This document shows positions 6,294-14,992 of a DNA stretch of 41,693 bases, in pieces (the first letter of the stretch is position 1; each line of letters opens with the position of its first letter). Below the pieces are notes generated by a model. That model worked only from the letters and a program-made list of their open reading frames with translations, searched no databases and was not told where the DNA came from. Both the position numbers and the translations under genes were made by a program. Source of the DNA: a virus; IMG/VR virus record IMGVR_UViG_3300042505_001242, positions 1 through 41,693 of that record. One strand, written 5' to 3'.

Positions 6294-6532
6294 CAGTGGA
6301 TTTTCCCTTCTTCGTGGAGCTTGGTGGCTTCGGCAAGCGTCATGCCGGAGCGGATCGCGAGGTACTCAAGGAATGTCAGCGGTCGTCGGCCCGGGGGCGT
6401 ACTTGTGATCGAGCCAATGCCGGCCCGGCGCGTCGGTTGGTAGTGCACATGGGTGCCGCCCTCCTCCGGTGCCGCGAGCGGTTCACGCCCTCGGCCGGTA
6501 GTGCGAAACAGCCATTCATGCGTCTGTGCCAC
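6293..6532 (-). CDS. Hypothetical protein, 79 aa
   Basis: GTG start with GAGG six bases upstream, just downstream of an operator-like palindrome with a TACAAT box, so it probably heads its own transcript. The N-terminus is basic with Gly/Pro-rich turns. The last 30 residues form a likely helix (FLEYLAIRSGMTLAEATKLH) resembling a small HTH-like or adaptor helix pair. No family is recognised. It overlaps the next gene by TGATG. Confidence 0.55.
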   Translation of the reverse strand: MAQTHEWLFRTTGRGREPLAAPEEGGTHVHYQPTRRAGIGSITSTPPGRRPLTFLEYLAIRSGMTLAEATKLHEEGKIH

Positions 6533-6551
6533 GTCGGTCCTCTACTGCCAT

Positions 6552-6565
6552 TGTACGCTTGTTCA
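6552..6565. promoter_or_regulatory. Phage operator, site 1 (TGTAC-N4-GTTCA)
   Basis: A perfect match to the recurring palindrome TGNAC-N4-GTNCA in the 33-bp gap before the gene at 6293-6532. Read on the - strand it contains TACAAT, a good -10 box, so a bound protein would occlude the promoter. Confidence 0.6.
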
Positions 6566-7168
6566 CTAGTCGGTCCGGTCCATGACTTCGTACAGACACG
6601 CGGCATAACCGGCGATGTCCACGGGGCCGTCGACAGTGGCCCCCGGCCCCCGGAATCTGGCGATCTTGTCGAGGATCATGATCGTGGCCCAATCGGCCTC
6701 GGTCAGCGGTCGCTTCAGCACGTCGGCGAAGGCCGCGTTGACCATGCCGATCGTCCTGGCGAAGTGGCTTTTCGGTCCGCCGTACTTGGGACGGCGGTCG
6801 CGGATGACCTCGGCGGTTTTCTCGCAGAGCTGCTCTGCCGGGGTGGCCTCGGCGGTCGCCGGCGGATCGCCGTCGGCCCCGTAGACCGCCCTCTCGACCG
6901 GTCCGTCCTGCTTGTACTTCGCCCATGCTGCGGCGACTTCCGCCGCCGTCCCAGCCGCATCCGCCACGCCACTCGACCGTGTTGCTTCCAGCATCCTTTT
7001 CCTCTCGTTTACGAGCCGCATTACATGAGCCGCAAGATTTCCAGACGTGCCACACCACTGGCCCTGGAAGCGACGGGCGTCACGCACGGCCGTCGCGATG
7101 TATTCGTCGGAGAGCGGTTCGCGATACGAAACCTCTGCCGCAGTTTCTTGGGGCATAGGTTTCGTCAT
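6566..7168 (-). CDS. DUF6378-like phage protein
   Basis: A 200-aa protein. The C-terminal half (around residues 112-195), with KYGGPKSHFARTIGMVNAAF, an alpha-helical core and ILDKIARFRG, resembles the small phage domain recorded as DUF6378, whose function is unknown but which is helical with conserved polar residues. The N-terminal half is charged. The start overlaps the upstream phosphoesterase stop (ATGA). It closes that transcript before an operator-containing gap. Confidence 0.65.
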   Translation of the reverse strand: MTKPMPQETAAEVSYREPLSDEYIATAVRDARRFQGQWCGTSGNLAAHVMRLVNERKRMLEATRSSGVADAAGTAAEVAAAWAKYKQDGPVERAVYGADGDPPATAEATPAEQLCEKTAEVIRDRRPKYGGPKSHFARTIGMVNAAFADVLKRPLTEADWATIMILDKIARFRGPGATVDGPVDIAGYAACLYEVMDRTD

Positions 7169-8358
7169 GCCGGCACCTCCATCCGGGGGCCGGCAACGTG
7201 CATGGCAGCCAACCCGCCGGCCTCGTCGTAGATGAACAGCTCCATCGCTCGACGCTGACCCAGCCAGCCGTTCACGGCGTGGTAATCGTCCGCCGGCCCG
7301 AGCGACGGCGCGACCCGCACCAGAACCCCATCAAGGGTTTCGATCGGCCTCGACCACTCGGCGGATTGGTGGTGGAGGTGGCCGGTGTGGATCTCTCGGT
7401 AGGGGCAGCGGGCCCACGCCTGCGCCGCCTCAATCGCCATGAGCTGCGGGAGTTTGCGCTTTGCCTTATGACCGTGAACGAACCCCAGAAGACTTAGGCC
7501 GTGGTCGAGATACTTTCGCGGCGTAAACTTTTGGTCAATGCGGACGCGGCCGCGGCCTTGATAGCGTTCAACGAGAAGCCGATGAAAAGCCCACGTCAGC
7601 GTCTCGTCGTGGTTGCCATTGACCACGACAACGTCCGCCGGCCCTACGCCAGCCGCGTCGTCGATCACGCCGATGAGCGAGTCGGTGCCGACCTCGATCA
7701 TCTTCTGCAGCCGGCCGTCCCGCTCGAGCGGCGTGCCGCTGGTGGTGGTCCCGGCCGGCGAATCGTAGTGGAAGAGATCTCCAAGCATCGCGACCGTCAT
7801 GCGGCCGGGCGCGTAGCCGTTTGCGATAGCCAGCAGTTCGCCAGCGGATTCGTCCACCAGCCGCGCGGCGATGTCCAGGTCGTAGTCGGCCTCGCCGGTT
7901 GTCTTCTCCCAGCAGTATTTTCCGAAATGAGTGTCGGCCACGACGAGCACGGCCCAAGTTCCTTTGCGGGAAGGCTTGTTCGCAGTTCGCGAACCGTGGA
8001 CACGCACGCCCTTCGATGCCGACGCGATCATCGCCTCAACGCACTCGCGGACCCCGGGGCCGGGCTTCGGCTTCAACCGCACGAACACGCGGAACAGCTC
8101 GGTGACCTCCGGCCGCCCGGTCTCGCGATTGACGCTCATCCCCTCCCATTTGGTCGCTTCACTCTGTGCCACCTGGTACAGCTCGAGGTCAGCCTCGATA
8201 TGCCGCAGCAAATCGTCGACCGTGCGGATCGTCCGCGAGACGCTCCGGGCCTCGACGTTGTCGCCCTCAGTACGTTTGGTCACATGCTCGGCCTCGGCCG
8301 CCGAGGACGGCTGCGGAAGGCTGGCAACCACGTCGGCGATTAACGGCCGTCGAGCCAT
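7165..8358 (-). CDS. Calcineurin-like metallophosphoesterase
   Basis: A 397-aa protein with the ordered metal-binding motifs of the family: VVADTHFGKY (around 135-145), MLGDLFHYD (around 190), VVNGNHDE (around 245), GFVHGHK (around 295) and HTGHLHH (around 325). Such enzymes hydrolyse phosphomonoesters or diesters using two metals and include phage DNA repair or processing nucleases. The N-terminal 120 residues are helical and unassigned. It overlaps the upstream HTH gene by 19 bp. The substrate cannot be told from sequence. Confidence 0.85.
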   Translation of the reverse strand: MARRPLIADVVASLPQPSSAAEAEHVTKRTEGDNVEARSVSRTIRTVDDLLRHIEADLELYQVAQSEATKWEGMSVNRETGRPEVTELFRVFVRLKPKPGPGVRECVEAMIASASKGVRVHGSRTANKPSRKGTWAVLVVADTHFGKYCWEKTTGEADYDLDIAARLVDESAGELLAIANGYAPGRMTVAMLGDLFHYDSPAGTTTSGTPLERDGRLQKMIEVGTDSLIGVIDDAAGVGPADVVVVNGNHDETLTWAFHRLLVERYQGRGRVRIDQKFTPRKYLDHGLSLLGFVHGHKAKRKLPQLMAIEAAQAWARCPYREIHTGHLHHQSAEWSRPIETLDGVLVRVAPSLGPADDYHAVNGWLGQRRAMELFIYDEAGGLAAMHVAGPRMEVPA

Positions 8359-8582
8359 CTGGTCACCGTAGAGGAGTGTGCGCTGATGCCGCGGTCAGAG
8401 AGAGTTTTTGCGATGGCTTTTGCCAAACCAGTTTTCGATGCGGTGATCCGGCCGGCGCGAAACTCGGACCGAATCTCATCGAGTTCCGCGAGAATCTCCG
8501 GCGGCAGCACGTCGGCAAAACTCTGCCGCGTCCGCCGTGGCAGATTCGCCAGCACTTCATCGAGCAATACCGGCTTCGCCAT
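8340..8582 (-). CDS. Small helix-turn-helix protein
   Basis: An 80-aa basic, helical protein. The ATG at 8582 has GGAGG about six bases upstream. The C-terminal part (TGLAKAIAKTLSDRGI.AHSSTVTRWLDG) looks like an HTH with a recognition helix. It may regulate late genes or act as a DNA-packaging accessory. It is first in its transcript, directly below an operator-like site that overlaps a TTGACA box. A similar protein in other phages was not recalled with certainty. Confidence 0.6.
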   Translation of the reverse strand: MAKPVLLDEVLANLPRRTRQSFADVLPPEILAELDEIRSEFRAGRITASKTGLAKAIAKTLSDRGISAHSSTVTRWLDGR

Positions 8583-8616
8583 GCGGCCTCCGTATACCAG
8601 CCAGTTTGCGGATAGG

Positions 8617-8630
8617 TGTACGGGTGTCAA
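8617..8630. promoter_or_regulatory. Phage operator, site 2 (TGTAC-N4-GTCAA) overlapping a -35 box
   Basis: On the - strand this is TTGACACCCGTACA, so the left half doubles as a consensus -35 hexamer for the downstream HTH and phosphoesterase genes. It shares GGTGTACGGG.GTCAACC with site 6 at 29509. Confidence 0.6.
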
Positions 8631-8947
8631 CCGCTGTTTTCTGGTCCCCACTTGCCGACCGGACAGGATTCGCCAGCCCAGGAGAGCTTGGAGATATAGG
8701 CTCTCTCTCTGCTCACAGGGCAGCCACACTTGGTACACGCCTTCCCATCGAAATACTCGCACCCCGAACAGATCGCGTGGCGGGCGGCCACCTGTTCGTC
8801 GGTGCAGCGGGGGGCACCGGCGGCGACGTGCGACACCGCGGCCTTAGCGAAGTTGCCCATCCGCTCGAGCAGCGGGGGGGGCTCGCTGCTAGCACGCGCG
8901 GCCCGGCGGGCATTGACCTCAGACGCTGCAAGGAGCCTGGATTTCAA
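8627..8947 (-). CDS. Cys-rich small zinc-binding-like phage protein
   Basis: About 106 aa from a TTG start at 8947. It opens with LKSRLLAASEVNARRAARA, a run recalled from similar small phage proteins, then AICSGCEYFDGKACTKCGCP and SCPVGKWGP near the end: five or more cysteines spaced as metal ligands. Longer forms starting upstream would overlap the previous gene by 172 bp. The function is unknown. It is commonly seen near tail genes in environmental phages, from memory. The start is uncertain; ATG 8860 is also possible. Confidence 0.6.
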   Translation of the reverse strand: MKSRLLAASEVNARRAARASSEPPPLLERMGNFAKAAVSHVAAGAPRCTDEQVAARHAICSGCEYFDGKACTKCGCPVSRERAYISKLSWAGESCPVGKWGPENSG

Positions 8948-10343
8948 ATCGGATCCGCGGTGCTGTAGCTCCGCAGCCGCCAGTGGAGTCTTGTGGGTAG
9001 CCAATTGATCGCTCCATGGTTGGTTCGCCGATCGGGACGGGGTCGCCTGCTGAGATGTTCCCGCAGTTCTCCGGGGCCGCATACGTGTCAATCGTGCCGG
9101 CCCATTGGTCCACCGTAAATGGGCCGGCGCAATATTTAATCGTCTGATGCACGACGTACCACGCGGTCACCGGCGGGCTGACGTTGTTGTCCGATTCGCA
9201 GTACAGGTCCAAATACTGCTGCTCCAGCGTTTGCGTATTGGGGTTGTCGGTGCGTTCGAAAAAAAACTTGTACGGGTAGACGATCGTCCCGCTCCCGCCC
9301 AAATGCTCGTAGTACAGCAGATCGTTGGTTACCGGGTCGGTGACCGACATCAACTCAGGCGTGCCTAAAACAAACTCTGGAGTTTCGCCTCCCCAGAACA
9401 CCCTGGTGTTGCCCTCGCCGATCGGAACGTCGCAATCCGCCGGGACGGTGCGACACGTTGGGCGGGAGGTGATGCGGAAGGTGGCGGAGAAGGCATCAAC
9501 AACCTCGTCCACGAGTGGCGCTCTACTTAGTCCTGGCTGACCGGGCTCAACTGGAACCACGGTAAGAGGGTATTCAACATCGCCTATGGTCACTTTGTCC
9601 TTTTGGACGACTACATCCAAAGGTGTTCTGACGTGATGAAATCCATCTCGCGGATGCCAATAAGGCGGCCGGAAGCACGACCTAGATTCGTTGTAAATGC
9701 AGTCAACCGGAAGCGGGAAATAGCCGTTGTAGGCCAGGTAGTAGGTCGTGAACTTCCGCCCGAGCCCGCGGCCGCCCTTTTCGTCCGAGGTTTCGGTTTC
9801 ACGGAAAGCAATCTCAAGAAACACGTTGATTGTCGGAATGCGTGGGTTGCCAACGTCTGCGCCTGATTTCTCATCGAAGACGCAAGCAACTGATACATAG
9901 GCAAAAACGGAGAATCTGGCGTATATGTATTCAATGAATGGCTGACTCGGATTGAACGGGTTTGGTCTGGTGTATTCCCTTCTCCAGTGCCCCTGGTGCC
10001 GGACATCTGCACCGAATCCGCGATTGATGACGTCGGTTGCCCCGGCTAACGAGTAGTTGTCTCGCCCAGGCCCTTCGTAAATCTCGTAGCCTTCGCCCAG
10101 GTCGTCGGAGAAACGCCAGCCGTCCACAAGTTTTGTGTTGGGCAGCGTTGTGTCAAAGCCGCCGCACGAGTTAGTGGGGCTCTTGACGGCAAGGTCCGAA
10201 GGCGACACTACTGACATGAAGTAGGAACAAAAGTCCGGGCAGTAGCAGTTGGGCGGCGGCGGATTCTCGCAGCAACACGTCTGGCTGCCGGCCACCAAGC
10301 CACCAACCAGCAACGGCTTCCCGTCCTTGAACCGGATTTCCAC
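8919..10343 (-). CDS. Large cysteine-containing tail or minor virion protein
   Basis: A 474-aa protein beginning with a GTG two bases after the previous stop. An early cysteine cluster (SQTCCCENPPPPNCYCPDFC, around 20-39) is followed by an aromatic and Gly/Pro-rich, probably beta-sheet body with further scattered cysteines, and a C-terminus ending IQAPCSV. Disulfides or a metal would stabilise it outside the cell. Position at the end of the tail block suggests a tail-tip or adhesion protein. The family is not recognised. Confidence 0.55.
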   Translation of the reverse strand: MEIRFKDGKPLLVGGLVAGSQTCCCENPPPPNCYCPDFCSYFMSVVSPSDLAVKSPTNSCGGFDTTLPNTKLVDGWRFSDDLGEGYEIYEGPGRDNYSLAGATDVINRGFGADVRHQGHWRREYTRPNPFNPSQPFIEYIYARFSVFAYVSVACVFDEKSGADVGNPRIPTINVFLEIAFRETETSDEKGGRGLGRKFTTYYLAYNGYFPLPVDCIYNESRSCFRPPYWHPRDGFHHVRTPLDVVVQKDKVTIGDVEYPLTVVPVEPGQPGLSRAPLVDEVVDAFSATFRITSRPTCRTVPADCDVPIGEGNTRVFWGGETPEFVLGTPELMSVTDPVTNDLLYYEHLGGSGTIVYPYKFFFERTDNPNTQTLEQQYLDLYCESDNNVSPPVTAWYVVHQTIKYCAGPFTVDQWAGTIDTYAAPENCGNISAGDPVPIGEPTMERSIGYPQDSTGGCGATAPRIRFEIQAPCSV

Positions 10344-10345
10344 GC

Positions 10346-10684
10346 TCAGGTGATCTCCAACGACGACACCACCACCTCAAGCCGGTCGGCCGCCGACGCA
10401 AGAGCGGACACAGAATCCCCTTGCCGCACCGCCAGCGGGGCCGTCAGCACCTCAAGCCGCGTGCCGGTCGCCACGTTGACGTTGGCCGCGAGGGCGTAGC
10501 CTGTGGCCCCTTGGTGCAACCGCACCGTTACCGCTGCGGCGTTGGTGAGATCCACATTGGCGACCGAGATCGACCGGATCAGCGTCACCCCGGTCACGCC
10601 GGTGGTTCCGGTCACGCCCGTGGCGACGTAGGTGGTGCCGGTGGTGGAAAGCCGGTAGCCCCGGCTGGCGAATGCTTCTGGCAT
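10346..10684 (-). CDS. Hypothetical tail protein with TG-repeat segment
   Basis: A 112-aa protein whose residues about 14-35 run TGTTYVATGVTGTTGVTGVT, a TG-rich repeat. A beta-rich body (SISVANVDLTNAAAVTVRL) and an alternating V/L end follow. It looks like a small beta-sandwich virion component. It starts at ATG 10684, 14 bases after the previous stop. It shares TG-rich repeats with the products of 5823-6293 and 10698-11414. The function is unknown. Confidence 0.55.
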   Translation of the reverse strand: MPEAFASRGYRLSTTGTTYVATGVTGTTGVTGVTLIRSISVANVDLTNAAAVTVRLHQGATGYALAANVNVATGTRLEVLTAPLAVRQGDSVSALASAADRLEVVVSSLEIT

Positions 10685-10697
10685 GAGAACGAGAACC

Positions 10698-11414
10698 TCA
10701 GAGGAAGTAGCTGGAGGCGTAGGACGGGTTGCCGGAGCACTCGGTGACCGTGTACCACTGGAGTCCAGTGTCGCACCCGCTGGACCCCGTGGCGGCCTTG
10801 CCGTGGCCGAGGAGCTGGACCGCCCCGGTGGTGTGGCTGGTGATGGATTCCAGGGGCTTCTCGTAATCAAACGAGAGCAGTGCCCACGGCTTGGTCGGCC
10901 CCGTGACCCCTGTCGGGTTGTCGGGGCCGGTCGCTCCTTTCCAGAGCACCCGGAACGGGCCGGCGTCCGCAGTCTCTAGGTAGGCGATCTCGGAGGATTT
11001 CGGTTTTGCGTACTGGTGGCCCGTGCAGCGGACAAGAAGCCTTGCCTGCACCACGCCGTCGATCGCCCCCTGTCCGATACTGCCGGCCGGGATCGGCTCG
11101 ACGGCAACGACGTAGGAAGCGCCGCCTTCAGAAACCTCGGCCGGCGTGGTCCCGATCACCCCCGGCCATTGCTCAAACTGGCTGCCGACGCCGGTGGGGG
11201 CCTCGAGGATGTTACTGACCTGCAGCACTCCCCAGCGGGGGATTCCGGTGCTTGTATTGTTCCGCACCCGGACGCGAAAGTTTGTTTGGGGAGGTGCCGA
11301 CGTATTGCCGTCGAATCGCGGCTTGGTCACGACCTGGTCGATGATCTTGTTCCACGCCTGGGACGCTACGCGGACCGGCTCGCCAGGTCGGACCTTGCGG
11401 AAGCCATCGCTCAT
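10698..11414 (-). CDS. Tail-associated structural protein
   Basis: A 238-aa protein beginning MSDGFRKVRPGEPVRVASQA, with a Thr/Asn-rich middle, a TG-rich stretch (GATGPDNPTGVTGPTKPW, around 165-182) and a C-terminal Gly-rich end including HTTGAVQLLGHGKAATG. The start overlaps the upstream stop (ATGA). Context between the tape measure and the Cys-rich tail protein makes it a baseplate or tail-tip component. No named family is recognised. Confidence 0.55.
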   Translation of the reverse strand: MSDGFRKVRPGEPVRVASQAWNKIIDQVVTKPRFDGNTSAPPQTNFRVRVRNNTSTGIPRWGVLQVSNILEAPTGVGSQFEQWPGVIGTTPAEVSEGGASYVVAVEPIPAGSIGQGAIDGVVQARLLVRCTGHQYAKPKSSEIAYLETADAGPFRVLWKGATGPDNPTGVTGPTKPWALLSFDYEKPLESITSHTTGAVQLLGHGKAATGSSGCDTGLQWYTVTECSGNPSYASSYFL

Positions 11415-12415
11415 GCGATGTTCCTCTTTGCCGGGTCAAGCGGGTGGGCAAACGTGTCGCCGGTGTAGAGGAAGTGCTGCCCCCACTTATCACCGATGCC
11501 GAGGTCATTGAAGTTGGCGTTCTCGTAGATTTGATCGACGTAGACATACTTCGGCTTCTTGGTTGCGAAGAAAGCCTCCGCGTCACTTTCGTCCTCATAG
11601 TAAATCCACATGAAATCCCAGCCGCCCTTGTAGTAGACGGCGATATCGCCAACCTTGAATGGGTCAACACCTTCGGGAAGCGTTTTCTGCACTGAGAACG
11701 AAAACGTAACTGGGACCATCGACGCCCCGCGGGACACTTCGTAGCGTGCCCCCAGGAAAAGCACCTCGCCCTTCTTGAAAATCCGCCACTTGTCTTTGTT
11801 AGTCGTGCCCGTCATGTCGCGAAGTTTTTGCGCATACGGAATCGTCGGCCCCGGGTCTTGCTCTTCGTCGCCTTCAACGTCCTTCTTCTCGGCACCGACG
11901 AGGAGATACCACGCCGGAATCAGCCACGTCTCGGAAAAGTTAAACGCCGGGACGGTCTTCGTGACTCCGTTGACCTGGTTGCCGGATACGTTGATCGCTC
12001 CGTTTGTGTCCGGCGCGTCGGGCCCGCCCTCTTGAAATCCCGACGTGAAGATTGATTGCGTGACAAGCTCGGACCCGCCGGTCGTGTCCACAGACAGCCC
12101 GGCAGGCACTACCCTCACGCCGTCCGGGTTCGTGTAGCCCCACACCTCGTAGGCGTCGACTCCGCTATTGGTGTAGGTGACGGTGATCTGATACCAGCCG
12201 CCCCCAACCGGCGTGCAGCGGATGTCACCGCGGCGATGGCCGTCGTAGAAGAGCGGGGCCAGATCCTGCCCCTTCGCCTCCGCTGCCGTATAGCCCTCCA
12301 TCGCCATCACGAGGAACCGCAGCTCGACCTCGCGAGAGATGAGACCGTCGGAGCCGACGGAGAGCGAACCCGACCCAGATTCGACACCCTCGATACTTGT
12401 TGGTGGGAGTAGCAT
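11411..12415 (-). CDS. Tail protein downstream of the tape measure (distal tail candidate)
   Basis: A 334-aa protein, rich in aromatic residues and beta-prone segments (GGGWYQITVTYTNSGVDAYE, KGEVLFLGARYEVSRG), with the acidic linker EKKDVEGDEEQDPGP near 187-201. In siphoviruses the gene after the tape measure usually encodes the distal tail protein or tail-hub subunit. That is inferred from position only. The start is ATG 12415, nine bases below the tape measure stop. Confidence 0.6.
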   Translation of the reverse strand: MLLPPTSIEGVESGSGSLSVGSDGLISREVELRFLVMAMEGYTAAEAKGQDLAPLFYDGHRRGDIRCTPVGGGWYQITVTYTNSGVDAYEVWGYTNPDGVRVVPAGLSVDTTGGSELVTQSIFTSGFQEGGPDAPDTNGAINVSGNQVNGVTKTVPAFNFSETWLIPAWYLLVGAEKKDVEGDEEQDPGPTIPYAQKLRDMTGTTNKDKWRIFKKGEVLFLGARYEVSRGASMVPVTFSFSVQKTLPEGVDPFKVGDIAVYYKGGWDFMWIYYEDESDAEAFFATKKPKYVYVDQIYENANFNDLGIGDKWGQHFLYTGDTFAHPLDPAKRNIA

Positions 12416-12423
12416 GGTTCCTA

Positions 12424-14307
12424 CTACACGAATGCGAGGCCGGGCCCGCGAGACATTTCGACGAGTTGCCGGAGGTAGACGTTCTGCTGCTCGGCCGCGA
12501 GTGCGGACCGTTCACTGACGCTGAGTAGGTCGCGGTCGCCAACGGCGGCGACCTTCCCGCCAATGCCCGGAGCGTCCATTCCGGCCCGGAGGGCCGCGGC
12601 CTTCGGCATGCGGCCGCCTCGGCCGACAAGCTCGTCCATACCGTCAGCGATCCGGCCGGTGTTCTCGGCCGTCGCCTCCTGGGCGGTCAGAGCTGGCCCG
12701 ATGCCGAGCTGGCTTGCCACGATGCCGGCGAAGGTTCCGATCGACTCGCCGCGGGATCTCGCCTGGGCGTTGCCTGCAGCGACGCCAACGTCGCCGCCAA
12801 GGGCGTCTTTCTTTGGGTCACGCTTGATTCCAGACTTCTTCGATTTTGGATCTTTCCCGCTCATGGACATCATGTACGCGGCAATGCCACCGACCGCGGC
12901 GAGACCGGCGAGGGCCCAGCCCCATCCTGGGATGGCGAACATGGCAACGCGCAGCCCCAGCAGCGCCCGAGACAGCCCGCCGATCACGACGGTCATGAGC
13001 CGGCACACCCGCGTCCAGGTCATCCCGGAAAGGATGAGATTCTTGAGCCCGAAGTTCACGAACCCAAGAAGGGCACCGGTGCCGAGGGCCGCGAGCCCGA
13101 CGCCGACAAGCGACACCGCCATCACCGATAGAACCTGAGATACGACCGGAATCTTCGTGAACAGGAACGACACAAGATTTATCAATGGGACAGCCACGGC
13201 TGTGAATGCTTGCATGGCCGGGGAAGCCCCGACCATGAACGCGATCGCCAGGCGTCCAACCGCGGCCGCGAGTCTCTCAAAGGAACCGGAGATTCCGCTC
13301 ATCGCGATGGCAAACTTTTCGGAAACTGTCTTGCTGTTCTCCATCGACTTTGCGAGATCGTCGAATCCTTTCTTCCCGATGTCGGTAAACGCACTGATTA
13401 CTCGGATGCCGCGCACGTCAAAGATATTGACCAGGGCCTCGCTGGCGAGCATCGCATCGCGAGCCTCTTTTCCCATCCCGCCGAGCTTGTCTCGGAAAAC
13501 TTGGGCGATCTGGGCCAGCGGAAGCAGTTTCCCTCCCTTGTCCACCAGGTCGCCCATCGATATGCCAAGCGTTGCGAGCGCGTCCTTCGCCTGCTTGGTC
13601 GGCGCGAGCAGCTTGACAAGCAACGTCTTGATGCCGGTCCCGGCTTCCTCTCCTCTGATGCCGTAGCGGGCGAGCACTGCGATGCTTTGCGACAAACCAA
13701 ATAGACTCTGACCGGTGTCCTTGGCGACGCTCGCGACCAGCGCGAACGACTCCACCATCGCCGCGATAGACGTTTCGCTCGAGTCGGCCGCAGCCGACAG
13801 CGTGTCCGCCGCCTCGGTCGCACTCACACCGAACACATTCATCGCGACTTTCATGAACTCGGCGGCCGCGGGAGCCTCCACGCCGGAGACTCTCGAAAAC
13901 TCGATCGCCGACCTCGCGCCGCCGGCCAGGGCCTCCTCGACGGTCATGCCAGCCTTGACGAGCAGGGCAAACGCCTGGGCTACCTTCTCCGGAGCCACGC
14001 CCATCGCTGACGAGAGCCGGAGGGCCTCAGTCCTCACCCGCTTGAGATCCTTGCCCGACAGCTCGTTGGCAGACCCCTTCAGTTCGAGCAGCGCGTCGTC
14101 GAAAACAGCGGCCGACCTCGCCGCCATAATCATCGGCAGCCCCATCATGCCGCCGGCTAGGGCCATGCCGCTGCCGATCTGCCGCATCATGCCCCCGAGG
14201 CGGACCACGCTGTGCTGCACCTTTTTCATGCCGCGCTGGAAGTGGGTGTCGTTCGCCGTGATCTCGACGAACGCGCGGCCGGCTCTGACTGCACCTGCGC
14301 TGCTCAT
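12424..14307 (-). CDS. Tail tape measure protein (TP901-like)
   Basis: A 627-aa protein. The N-terminal 330 residues form the amphipathic helical region of phage tape measures, with an alanine-rich repeat character (VSATEAADTLSAAADSSE, LFGLSQSIAVLARYG). Hydrophobic stretches at about 370-395, 395-425 and 465-480 (GWGWALAGLAAVGGIAAYM) may enter the host membrane during DNA ejection. A basic hinge (SKKSGIKRDPKKD) follows. At about 1.5 angstrom per residue the length implies a tail near 95 nm. It starts with an ATGA overlap on the chaperone frame. Confidence 0.9.
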   Translation of the reverse strand: MSSAGAVRAGRAFVEITANDTHFQRGMKKVQHSVVRLGGMMRQIGSGMALAGGMMGLPMIMAARSAAVFDDALLELKGSANELSGKDLKRVRTEALRLSSAMGVAPEKVAQAFALLVKAGMTVEEALAGGARSAIEFSRVSGVEAPAAAEFMKVAMNVFGVSATEAADTLSAAADSSETSIAAMVESFALVASVAKDTGQSLFGLSQSIAVLARYGIRGEEAGTGIKTLLVKLLAPTKQAKDALATLGISMGDLVDKGGKLLPLAQIAQVFRDKLGGMGKEARDAMLASEALVNIFDVRGIRVISAFTDIGKKGFDDLAKSMENSKTVSEKFAIAMSGISGSFERLAAAVGRLAIAFMVGASPAMQAFTAVAVPLINLVSFLFTKIPVVSQVLSVMAVSLVGVGLAALGTGALLGFVNFGLKNLILSGMTWTRVCRLMTVVIGGLSRALLGLRVAMFAIPGWGWALAGLAAVGGIAAYMMSMSGKDPKSKKSGIKRDPKKDALGGDVGVAAGNAQARSRGESIGTFAGIVASQLGIGPALTAQEATAENTGRIADGMDELVGRGGRMPKAAALRAGMDAPGIGGKVAAVGDRDLLSVSERSALAAEQQNVYLRQLVEMSRGPGLAFV

Positions 14308-14992
14308 AGGATCTCCCTCACGACCTCATCGCTGGCAATCGGCGTTGGAGGAGGCTCGTACATCGGGTGGAACTCTGCGGCGTCGAATGGATGCGGCCGT
14401 TTTTTCGGGTCGCGATTGAACTCTGCCTGCTGGGCTATGAGGGCACAGGTGTGGTTCCACTGCTCTCGACGGCGGCCTCGGACGGCGTCAAATAACCCTC
14501 GGAGAGACCACTGGCCGGGATGGACTCCCAGGATCCCGGCGTACTCCCATCCAAGAACCCACGGGTCCACCGGTCGATCGCTTTGTCGATCTCTTGCCCG
14601 AACTCCTCGATCTTTTCCCCGACCGTCTCTTCCGCCCTCTCCTCGACTGCCCGGAGCTTCTTCAGTGCCATCTCCAGGAGCTTCCGCTGGCGGGGGTGGC
14701 AAAAAAAAACCATCTCGTCGATGAGCGCGTCATAGGCTGCCGTCACGGCGTCGCCGGAAAACCCCTCGCCGAACTCTTCCGGGGTGATCCCAGCCTCTTC
14801 GGCCTGCGGCTCGACCATCGCCCAAAGTACCTTGCCGAGCGTGAGCGGGTCGGTGAGCTGCACGAGGCTCTCCCGGTTTTCGGTAGCGATGTCGTAGAGC
14901 TTCACGCCGGTGTAGTCGCGGACGCGACCGTATGAGGTGAAGTTGCCGTCCAGCTTCCATTCGCGGCCGAGCGAGTCCTTAAACAGTTTCAT
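14304..14992 (-). CDS. Tail assembly chaperone, long form made by -1 frameshift
   Basis: Codons from 14992 to 14702 (97 codons) are read in the first frame. A -1 slip on the T9 run then continues in the frame ending at 14304, giving about 229 aa: the N-terminal 97 residues plus a 132-residue tail (PPPPAEAPGDGTEEAPG...). This is the G/GT arrangement of siphovirus chaperones, which coat the tape measure protein before tube assembly. The long form stops overlapping the tape measure start (ATGA). Frame arithmetic and position support it strongly. Confidence 0.85.
14435..14992 (-). CDS. Tail assembly chaperone, short form
   Basis: A 185-aa protein read without slippage: MKLFKDSLGREWKLDGNF, a beta-rich start, then an acidic helical stretch after the slip site (KKLRAVEERAEETVGEKIEE). 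It is the G-like product, normally far more abundant than the frameshifted GT form. ATG 14992 overlaps the previous stop (TAATG), with a G-rich ribosome site upstream. It sits between the tail tube genes and the tape measure, the standard location. Confidence 0.85.
   Translation of the reverse strand: MKLFKDSLGREWKLDGNFTSYGRVRDYTGVKLYDIATENRESLVQLTDPLTLGKVLWAMVEPQAEEAGITPEEFGEGFSGDAVTAAYDALIDEMVFFCHPRQRKLLEMALKKLRAVEERAEETVGEKIEEFGQEIDKAIDRWTRGFLDGSTPGSWESIPASGLSEGYLTPSEAAVESSGTTPVPS
14702..14708 (-). promoter_or_regulatory. Programmed -1 ribosomal slippery site (T TTT TTT)
   Basis: On the - strand the zero frame reads ATG GTT TTT TTT TGC. The heptamer T-TTT-TTT (14708-14702) lies in a run of nine Ts and lets both tRNAs re-pair after a -1 step. 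Reading resumes at TTG (14702-14700), exactly the second frame. G/C-rich sequence follows, but no obvious pseudoknot was drawn. Confidence 0.85.
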
